A stretch of 8,676 nucleotides of DNA from an uncultured Acidobacteriota bacterium. GTDB taxonomy: Bacteria > Acidobacteriota > Vicinamibacteria > Vicinamibacterales > UBA8438. Numbering within the stretch: the stretch's first letter is position 1; the number at the start of each line of letters is the position of its first letter. Shown here in pieces: positions 1 through 5,382 of the stretch. The notes beneath the pieces were generated by a model, which was not told the DNA's origin, made no database searches, and was given only the letters and a program-made list of their open reading frames with translations. The stretch spans positions 1-8,676 of the forward strand of contig CALBET010001170.1 of assembly GCA_937888665.1 (NCBI GenBank). Reading direction: 5' to 3'. Made by a program: the position numbers and the translations under genes.

Positions 1-193
1 GTTGCTGCGGTGGCGCAGGCCTTCAGGCCTGCGAGGCAAGGCTGAAGCCGTGCCCCACTGATGTCGACGCAAGTGCGCGACGACCCAGGTACTCAGATGT
101 GTTGCTGCGGTGGCGCAGGCCTTCAGGCCTGCGAGGCAAGGCTGAAGCCGTGCCCTACTGATGTCGACGCACGTGCGCGACGATCCAGGGACT
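1..193. repeat. Two tandem copies of a ~100-bp dyad-rich repeat unit
   Basis: Bases 1-93 and 101-193 match at 89 of 93 positions (differences at unit positions 56, 72, 84 and 90), with no gaps and an exact 100-base period. Each unit carries three dyads. The first has 9-bp arms CGCAGGCCT/AGGCCTGCG around a 2-nt loop (14-33 and 114-133). The second is an imperfect hairpin reading GGCAAGGCTGAAGCCGTGCC (35-54 and 135-154). The third, around CGCACGTGCG, is a perfect palindrome in copy 2 (168-177) and has a central mismatch in copy 1. No gene is visible here. Copy 2 ends at the leuD stop codon, so on the minus strand these hairpins lie immediately 3' of leuD and could form its transcript end, although no T-run follows. 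The array may continue beyond the left edge. Confidence 0.9.
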
Positions 194-800
194 AAAACCC
201 GCGGATGTAGGGAACTCGGGAGGCCACGGCGCGGACCACCTCGAATTCGTCCAGTAGCATTCCGGTGGCGTCCCAGGTGCCGGTGAGAAAGGCGTCGCGC
301 ACAGGATCGGCGACGTCGATCGGAATCCGGTGGCCGTCCACGGTCACGGTGCGATCCGACAGAGACAGCGCCAGCTGCGTGGCCGGATTGGTCTCGACCA
401 GAACCATCAGACGAACGATGTCGTCAGGCGGGGCGGTGACGCACGGCAGACCGATGGCGAGCGAGTTACCGCGGAAAATCTCTGAAAACGACTCACCCAG
501 GCAGGCTTCGATACCCCACCGCTTCAGCGCCTGGGGGGCATGCTCGCGCGACGATCCGGAACCGAAATTGTCGTTGGCGAGGAGGATGCGCGCCTGCTGA
601 TACGCCGGGTTCGAAAACGGATGATCCGGCATCGCGGCCCGGTCGTCCTCAAACACATGGTCTCCGAGGCCATCGAACGTGATCGCCTTGAGAAATCGCG
701 CCGGGATGATCCGGTCGGTGTCGATGTTGTCGCCGCGCAACGGCAACCCGGGACCCTCGATTCGATCGACTTCACGGTTAGACACGGCTGTAGTTCCCAT
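192..800 (-). CDS. leuD: 3-isopropylmalate dehydratase small subunit (LeuD)
   Basis: LeuD pairs with LeuC to isomerise 2-isopropylmalate to 3-isopropylmalate, the second committed step of leucine synthesis, in the cytoplasm. From the ATG at 798-800 the protein has 202 residues, the usual length for bacterial LeuD (about 200). Family motifs visible: GDNIDTDRIIPARFLK at residues 23-38, NFGSGSSREHAPQAL at 78-92 (swivelling-domain loop that contacts substrate), IFRGNSLAIGLP at 108-119 and WDATGMLL at 176-183. The frame stays open upstream to a GTG at 903-905, which would add 35 residues. I reject that extension because it is encoded largely by a hairpin repeat (805-854) and looks nothing like LeuD. 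A purine-rich GGAAGGG, itself part of the repeat, lies about 13 nt before the ATG. The gene follows leuC by 127 bp on the same strand and is probably co-transcribed with it. Confidence 0.95.
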   Translation of the reverse strand: MGTTAVSNREVDRIEGPGLPLRGDNIDTDRIIPARFLKAITFDGLGDHVFEDDRAAMPDHPFSNPAYQQARILLANDNFGSGSSREHAPQALKRWGIEACLGESFSEIFRGNSLAIGLPCVTAPPDDIVRLMVLVETNPATQLALSLSDRTVTVDGHRIPIDVADPVRDAFLTGTWDATGMLLDEFEVVRAVASRVPYIRGF

Positions 801-804
801 TGCG

Positions 805-854
805 GTCGCAAGGCCCTTCCTGTCGCCGCCACGGCGATGACGGACAGGCAGGGC
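805..854 (+). repeat. Family A hairpin repeat, long form, in the leuC-leuD gap
   Basis: This 50-nt element starts GTCGCAAGGCCCTTCC and ends GGACAGGCAGGGC. It aligns without gaps to the minus-strand copy at 5309-5358, with 38 of 50 positions identical and nearly all differences in the middle. The ends pair: GCCCT-t-CCTGTC against GACAGG-c-AGGGC gives 11 base pairs interrupted by one mismatch, and a small GCCG/CGGC stem sits inside. It lies four bases from the leuD start codon and explains why the gap between the two subunit genes is wide. The remaining gap, 859-927, holds only a weak dyad (TGGCC/GGCCA, 870-888). Confidence 0.8.
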
Positions 855-927
855 GGTCTCAAGTTCGCGTGGCCGTTCCTGTTGGCCACCCCCTGACGGT
901 TTCACGCCCCGCCACTACAAAATCTGC

Positions 928-2328
928 TCAGGCCGGCAAGACGTCGCGGACGTCCGCCACCTCGCCGGCGAGGGCGGCGGCCGCCACCATGGCCGGGCTC
1001 ATCAGCAGCGTGCGCCCGGTGGGACTGCCCTGCCGGCCCTTGAAATTCCGGTTGGACGATGAAGCGCACATCTGATTTCCCTCGAGCCGGTCCGGATTCA
1101 TCGCCAGACACATCGAACAGCCGGCGCCGCGCCACTCGAACCCGGCATCGCGAAACACCTGGTCCAGTCCCTCGCGCTCAGCGGCCGCGCGCACGGCCTG
1201 CGACCCTGGTACCACCAGCGCCTTCACGTGTGACGCCACCTGCCGCCCCTTGGCAATCCGTGCCGCTTCGCGCAGGTCCGACAACCGCGAATTCGTGCAG
1301 GACCCGACAAAGGCCACGTCCACCTTGGTACCCTTGATGGGCGCGCCGCCCCTCAGCCCCATGAACGCGAGCGCCTCGGCCACCGCGCCGTTGGACCCCG
1401 CCGCGCCGCTGACGGGAATGCGCTCGCTTATGCCGACGGACTGCCCCGGGTTGATCCCCCAGGTCACACGCGGCTCAATCTCCGCCGCCGCAATCTCCAC
1501 GACGTCGTCGTAGTCGGCGTCCGCGTCCGACGCGATCGACCGCCACCAGGACACGGCCCGGCCGAACGCATCCTCCTTCGGCGCGAACGGACGGCCGCGC
1601 AGATAGTCGAACGTGGTCTGGTCCGGGTTGACATAGCCAACCCGTGCACCACCCTCGATCGACATGTTGCACATGGTCAGCCGCTCGTCGATGCTCATCC
1701 GGTCGACCGTGGTGCCCCCGTACTCGTAGGCATGCCCCACGCCCCCCTGCACCCCGAGCCGGTTGATGATCTCCAGAATCACGTCTTTCGCGAACACCCC
1801 GTTGCCCAGCGTGCCGTTCACCGCGATGCGCCGCACCTTCAGGGGGTCGAACGCCAGCGATTGCGACGCCAGCACGTCGCGCACTTGCGAGGTGCCGATG
1901 CCAAACGCCACCGCGCCCAACGCGCCGTGGGTCGAGGTGTGACTGTCGCCGCACGCGATCGTCATCCCCGGTTGCGTCAGACCCAGCTCCGGCCCGATGA
2001 CATGGACGATCCCCTGGTGCTCACTGTCGAGGTTCCACAGCGGGATGTCGTACTCGGCGCAATTTCGCTCCAGCGCCGACAACATCGCCTCGGCCAGGGT
2101 GTCCTGGAACGGCCGGGCCTGGTCCAGGGTCGGAATGATGTGGTCCGTCGTGCCGAAGGTCCGATCCGGAAACGCCACCCCGACGCCCCGCGCCCGCAAC
2201 ATATCGAACGCCTGCGGTGTCGTGACCTCGTGAATCAGATGCAATCCGATGAAGAGCTGTGTCTGCCCAGTCGACAAGGGACGAACGGTATGAAGGTCCC
2301 AGACCTTCTTCAGAAGTGTCTTACCCAT
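928..2328 (-). CDS. leuC: 3-isopropylmalate dehydratase large subunit (LeuC)
   Basis: LeuC is the aconitase-family [4Fe-4S] subunit of isopropylmalate isomerase in leucine biosynthesis. From the ATG at 2326-2328 the protein is 466 residues, the typical LeuC length, and begins MGKTLLKKVWDLH as family members do. The three cluster ligands are present: C344 in VGSCTNSR, then C404 and C407 in GAGCSMCLAMNPDRLEG. The aconitase-type segment GMTIACGDSHTSTHGA spans residues 121-136, and EGGARVGYVNPDQTT (225-239) is also diagnostic. The frame runs open upstream to a GTG at 2490, but the extra 54 residues are arginine-rich, cross a hairpin repeat and have no family match. No strong ribosome-binding site precedes the chosen ATG (only AGAAAG very close to it). 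The 119 bases at 2329-2447 show no promoter I would defend and no obvious attenuator or T-box. All catalytic features look intact. Confidence 0.96.
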   Translation of the reverse strand: MGKTLLKKVWDLHTVRPLSTGQTQLFIGLHLIHEVTTPQAFDMLRARGVGVAFPDRTFGTTDHIIPTLDQARPFQDTLAEAMLSALERNCAEYDIPLWNLDSEHQGIVHVIGPELGLTQPGMTIACGDSHTSTHGALGAVAFGIGTSQVRDVLASQSLAFDPLKVRRIAVNGTLGNGVFAKDVILEIINRLGVQGGVGHAYEYGGTTVDRMSIDERLTMCNMSIEGGARVGYVNPDQTTFDYLRGRPFAPKEDAFGRAVSWWRSIASDADADYDDVVEIAAAEIEPRVTWGINPGQSVGISERIPVSGAAGSNGAVAEALAFMGLRGGAPIKGTKVDVAFVGSCTNSRLSDLREAARIAKGRQVASHVKALVVPGSQAVRAAAEREGLDQVFRDAGFEWRGAGCSMCLAMNPDRLEGNQMCASSSNRNFKGRQGSPTGRTLLMSPAMVAAAALAGEVADVRDVLPA

Positions 2329-2433
2329 GAACTTTCTAATGTACCGCAGAATGGACGACGGAGAGCGCCGCCGGTGTCGACCACGCGCCCGGCGTGACCA
2401 GGCCCCCGCACCCCTCGCCGAGGTTGTGGCCGA

Positions 2434-2487
2434 CGAGAAAACCGTCCGTAGCAAGGCCCTTAAGGGCCGCCCGGCAAGCAAGACGGT
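2434..2487 (-). terminator. Possible intrinsic terminator after the ASK1-like gene
   Basis: On the minus strand, four bases after the stop codon of the gene at 2492-3817, ACCGTC (2482-2487) can pair with GACGGT (2441-2446). The loop between them contains the strong 14-bp palindrome GGCCCTTAAGGGCC (2455-2468). The distal arm runs straight into TTTTCT. A GC-rich stem followed by a short T-run is terminator-like, but the run is only four T and the outer stem encloses a large loop, so function is uncertain. If active, it would separate leuCD transcription from the upstream genes. Confidence 0.4.
2448..2470 (+). repeat. Family A hairpin repeat, short form
   Basis: This copy reads GTAGCAAGGCCCTT followed by AAGGGCCGC. 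It has the same ends as the 50-nt elements at 805-854 and 5309-5358 but lacks their roughly 27-nt middle, leaving a perfect palindrome GGCCCTTAAGGGCC. It closely matches the minus-strand copy at 5271-5292. Both short copies are followed a few bases later by AGCAAGAC. It lies in the gap between leuC and the ASK1-like gene and forms the core of the possible terminator described there. Confidence 0.8.
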
Positions 2488-2491
2488 CACA

Positions 2492-3817
2492 TCAAGCGCG
2501 TTTCGTGAGCTCCTGCTCGACGGTCAACAACCACGGCTCAGCCGCGCTCCGGCGTTCGCGGGCCTCGCGAATGAGACGGATGTTCCGCGCAGTGGTCTCC
2601 GGTTCCCATGTCTCGCGAATGAGAGGAAGGGCCTTGCGGAAGGCACCCATCGCCGCATCCTTGTCGGAAGCGAGCACCGCCAGCTCAAGGACCGTCGCCC
2701 AATCCCAGTAGTCGGGCGCCCCGGCCGCGATCTTCCGGTCCACCGCGTACCGCACCACCGGGAGCAGGGTCTCTTTGGCCGGGTCCGGCGGCTCGCGCAA
2801 CTCCATCAGCGTGACGGCGTTGACGCCGGGGTACGCATCTCGCCAGTCGGCCTCGAACCCCTGCCGGTAGGTCGCGATCGCCTGGTCCAACGCACCGTCG
2901 GCAAGAAATGTGTCCTCCGCCCTCACCGCTGCCTCCCACCGGTCCTTGTAGACCCGTCCAAGGATGCCGCAGGTCTCGCTGCTGGGACCGCGCTCCTCGA
3001 TGAGCGTCGTGAGCACGTGTTCCGCCTCAGGCCCCTGCCCGTCCCGATTCAATGCCAGGGCAAGTTGCTCGCGCACCATCGTCGTGGCCGCGACCGGCCG
3101 CGACATGCGGCCAACCAGGGCGACCATCTCCTTCCACGCCTTCGCGGCGCGATACGACAAGAACAGATCCACCACGATGCCAGCCTCGGCGTCCTCCACA
3201 CTCGGCAGGCTCGCCTCGACCGCCTGAATCGCCCCAACACCCTCCACCCGCGCCGACGCGAGTCGCCGTTTCGTTTCCACCGAGTAGTCGACCTGGTCTC
3301 GAAACACGTCCGTCTTGGTGTGGTCGAGCGGCGCCGGGCGCCAGCCCTCGACCAGCTGGAACAGCGGGCTGTCGGTGACCCCCTGACGGGCCGCGCACAG
3401 CAGCGCCGTCAGCGCATCGCGCGGCGCCGCCGGGTCCGTCGGTACGCCACCCGGGCCCAACGAATACATGAGGCTCCGGAGATGGTTCACATCGAACGGC
3501 AACCGCGTCGTGCTCGAGGCCAGTGTCACGGTGCTACCCGGCCGGACGGCGTGACGTACGCCCAGCTCGTAAAACACGTTGGCATTGGCGGTCGTCAGGT
3601 CGGCGACGGCGTACGGGCAGAACAGCAACCGCTCGTACATCGGTTTGTGGATCACGCCGCCGACCTTCTCCTCGTCAGCCCGGATCGGCTCCAGCTCCGC
3701 CGCCTCGATCGCGGGGTGAATCAGGTCGCGATACACCGCGTCGAAGTCGATCGTGGCGCCGGACGCGCCCTTCTTCTGTCCGAACGGCATCAGGACGAAG
3801 CAGTACGGTCTGGTCAT
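2492..3817 (-). CDS. ASK1-like TRAFs-binding (DUF4071) protein with N-terminal deoxyribosyltransferase/SLOG-like domain
   Basis: This is a soluble 441-residue protein with no signal peptide or membrane segment. Residues 1-105 look like a Rossmann-type domain of the nucleoside 2-deoxyribosyltransferase/SLOG-like group: FVLMPFG at 7-13, then ADLTTANANVFYELGVRHA at 72-90. E84 in the ELG motif sits where deoxyribosyltransferases keep their catalytic glutamate. Residues about 165-415 are helical repeats that match, as I recall the sequences, the regulatory region of animal ASK1/MAP3K5: VVDLFLSYR (215-223), LALALNR (252-258), GRVYKD (287-292), YRQGFEADW (317-325), PGVNAVTLM (330-338) and YWDWATVLELAVLASD (370-385). 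Bacterial members are annotated as TRAFs-binding-domain or TPR proteins of unknown function. No kinase domain follows. The ATG at 3815-3817 gives the expected N-terminus, with a weak GGGA about 8 nt upstream. The gene begins 57 bp after the DUF4340 gene with no terminator visible between. A signalling or scaffold role is inferred; the ligand is unknown. Confidence 0.85.
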   Translation of the reverse strand: MTRPYCFVLMPFGQKKGASGATIDFDAVYRDLIHPAIEAAELEPIRADEEKVGGVIHKPMYERLLFCPYAVADLTTANANVFYELGVRHAVRPGSTVTLASSTTRLPFDVNHLRSLMYSLGPGGVPTDPAAPRDALTALLCAARQGVTDSPLFQLVEGWRPAPLDHTKTDVFRDQVDYSVETKRRLASARVEGVGAIQAVEASLPSVEDAEAGIVVDLFLSYRAAKAWKEMVALVGRMSRPVAATTMVREQLALALNRDGQGPEAEHVLTTLIEERGPSSETCGILGRVYKDRWEAAVRAEDTFLADGALDQAIATYRQGFEADWRDAYPGVNAVTLMELREPPDPAKETLLPVVRYAVDRKIAAGAPDYWDWATVLELAVLASDKDAAMGAFRKALPLIRETWEPETTARNIRLIREARERRSAAEPWLLTVEQELTKRA

Positions 3818-3874
3818 GGTACGAATCCCGAGCTGGTCAGAGTTCGGAGAAGACCGAGGTCGGACATCCAGAGA

Positions 3875-5257
3875 CTACGCGGCGGGTTCTTCGGTCTCGA
3901 TGTCTTTCAGCAGCTCATCGCGGGTTTTGTGCACTCGGCCGTAGCTACCGGCGGAGACGACGTAGTACCACTTCGCGAAGCGGGTGGAGAGCTCTTCGGC
4001 GCGCTGCCGGCCATCTTCGGTTCGCCGCTCCCAGCGGGCGTGCAGATCAGAGGCTTCCTTGTTGGCGCGGTCGGCGTCGGTCCACTGCGGCTCCGGCTTG
4101 TTCTCGAAGTCGCGGTTTGCAGGGTGCTCCGGCTCTGGGAGGGCCTCCGCATCGAACTCGGCGGTGATCAGCACGTAGCGGTTCTCGCCAGAGCCGGCCT
4201 CTTCGTCGTCGCTGGTGTCGTCGCCAATGGCGATGGCGTTGCCGCTGCCATACAGAATCTCGCCAAAGCGCAGGGTGTAGAGCACACCCTCCCCAGTCCG
4301 CACCAGCAGCTCACCTTCGTTCGAGAGCATGTCGCCGCTCTGGGTCGGATAGAAGCCGCGCGACTGCATGGTCTGCAGGTCCGCGTTGGTGATGGTGCGC
4401 GCTTCGAATGCCTGGCGGAGGTTGCCGGTCAGCCCTTCAGGCTTGGGTCGGACCCCGTCGATTCTCAGGCCCATGAGACCGCCGACGAGCAGATTCATCT
4501 GCACATAGTCGACCTCCTTGCCGGCCGGAATGTCGTTGGCGGTCCAGGTGTCTCGCTCGACCCAGTCGACGGTGAACTGACCTTGCCGGCGCACGCCACC
4601 GCTGCGCTCGTCGATCTGATACTCGTTGAGTGCGACACGCTTCACATCGTCGCGCTCGACACCCAGCAGGTTCGTCTCGATCCAGTCGCTGAACCGGGTG
4701 GAGAGGCCGATGTCGGTCTGCGCCGCGTAGACACGGTTCTGGTCCGGCACGCGCACGAAGCGGTATCCGGGTCGTCCCTCGACCGGGTTGCCGATGATCA
4801 GGTCGGCCAGCACCTGCTCGCTCGCACCTTTGAACGTGACCCGCCGGCCACGGCCCCGGAGCGTGCTGACACTGTCGTCGAGCGGGTCGATGACCCCGAA
4901 CGACTCGTGGTCGGTCACGTTGTCGGAACGGAAATCGTCCTTGGTAATGGCGATGACCCCCGCGGCGGTGTTGGCCAGGCGCTCCGCTCCGTCGGCCGGG
5001 TAGTCGTGATGCGATGGGATGGTCCACAGGCCGTTGCGGTTGGTCACCTCGAAGGTGGCGGCCGCCGCGGTCTCTTCGTCGAACTCGACCACTTCGAGGG
5101 TCGTGGCAGTCTCCGGGTCCGTGAAGTCGGCAAAGAAGGTCTCACCCACATCGAAGAATGCGTCCGGCGCGGCGCGCCGTGGAGTGGTCAACAGCGCCAG
5201 CGCGACGAGTACCACCGCCGCGCCGCCGAATACCGAGGTTCTCTGTAGTTCGCTCAT
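3875..5257 (-). CDS. Membrane-anchored DUF4340 protein, partner of the GldFG-type ABC system
   Basis: The protein has 460 residues. One hydrophobic helix at 9-24 (VFGGAAVVLVALALLT), preceded by a short polar N-terminus, suggests a signal anchor with the rest outside the cytoplasm. The body fits DUF4340: GLWTIPSHHDYPAD (76-89) followed by the region where tracts of NTAAGVIAITK occur (96-106), GYRFVRVPDQNRVYAA (164-179) and DWIETNLLGV (191-200). The C-terminal FAKWYYVVSAGSYGRVHKTRDEL (427-449) is also typical. Residues 390-425 are charged and helical, perhaps a short coiled coil. Members of this family are commonly encoded directly after a GldG-type gene, as here, and are thought to belong to the same transporter; no biochemical role is established. 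The ATG at 5255-5257 is the first in frame, with no clear ribosome-binding site (GAGCAAGACC precedes it). The 125-bp gap before it contains two repeat copies. Confidence 0.85.
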   Translation of the reverse strand: MSELQRTSVFGGAAVVLVALALLTTPRRAAPDAFFDVGETFFADFTDPETATTLEVVEFDEETAAAATFEVTNRNGLWTIPSHHDYPADGAERLANTAAGVIAITKDDFRSDNVTDHESFGVIDPLDDSVSTLRGRGRRVTFKGASEQVLADLIIGNPVEGRPGYRFVRVPDQNRVYAAQTDIGLSTRFSDWIETNLLGVERDDVKRVALNEYQIDERSGGVRRQGQFTVDWVERDTWTANDIPAGKEVDYVQMNLLVGGLMGLRIDGVRPKPEGLTGNLRQAFEARTITNADLQTMQSRGFYPTQSGDMLSNEGELLVRTGEGVLYTLRFGEILYGSGNAIAIGDDTSDDEEAGSGENRYVLITAEFDAEALPEPEHPANRDFENKPEPQWTDADRANKEASDLHARWERRTEDGRQRAEELSTRFAKWYYVVSAGSYGRVHKTRDELLKDIETEEPAA

Positions 5258-5270
5258 CGGTCTTGCTCAA

Positions 5271-5292
5271 CGGCCCTAAAGGGCCTTGCTAC
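5271..5292 (-). repeat. Family A hairpin repeat, short form, upstream of the DUF4340 gene
   Basis: On the minus strand this reads GTAGCAAGGCCCTT followed by TAGGGCCG, a dyad with arms GGCCCT/AGGGCC. It differs from the copy at 2448-2470 by one base over the shared 22 nt. It ends 13 bases before the DUF4340 start codon, so the hairpin and the following AGCAAGAC occupy the place where a ribosome-binding site would be expected. Confidence 0.8.
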
Positions 5293-5308
5293 GACGATTC
5301 TTCGGGCG

Positions 5309-5358
5309 GCCCTGCCTGTCCGCCGCATCCTCGGCGAAGGCGGGAAGGGCCTTGCTAC
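5309..5358 (-). repeat. Family A hairpin repeat, long form, between the gldFG-like and DUF4340 genes
   Basis: On the minus strand this 50-nt copy begins GTAGCAAGGCCCTTCCCG and ends GCGGACAGGCAGGGC. It aligns without gaps to 805-854 (38 of 50 identical). Terminal arms GCCCT/AGGGC are intact, but the inner stem is less perfect than in the leuC-leuD copy. It lies 16 bases from the short-form copy at 5271-5292 in the same orientation, so the gap of 125 bp consists mainly of two head-to-tail family A elements. Confidence 0.8.
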
Positions 5359-5382
5359 GTGCGTTTCTTCCGGCGACGCGGG

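Noticed and set aside
1..193. A CRISPR array
   Set aside because: Only two units are present, and the whole 100-base unit repeats with no variable spacers; the dyads fit a tandem repeat instead.
2329..2447. A promoter, T-box or leucine leader peptide upstream of leuC
   Set aside because: A TACATT near the start has no matching -35 box at proper spacing, and I saw no leucine-codon run or T-box-like conserved sequence.
2329..2490. A 54-residue N-terminal extension of LeuC from a GTG at 2490
   Set aside because: The extension is arginine-rich and crosses the repeat at 2448-2470; the ATG at 2326-2328 gives the standard 466-residue LeuC.
2327..5248. A 973-codon open frame on the plus strand
   Set aside because: It runs antisense through two well-supported minus-strand genes. 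It is Arg/Val/Gly-rich with no recognisable domain, as expected of a shadow frame in GC-rich DNA.
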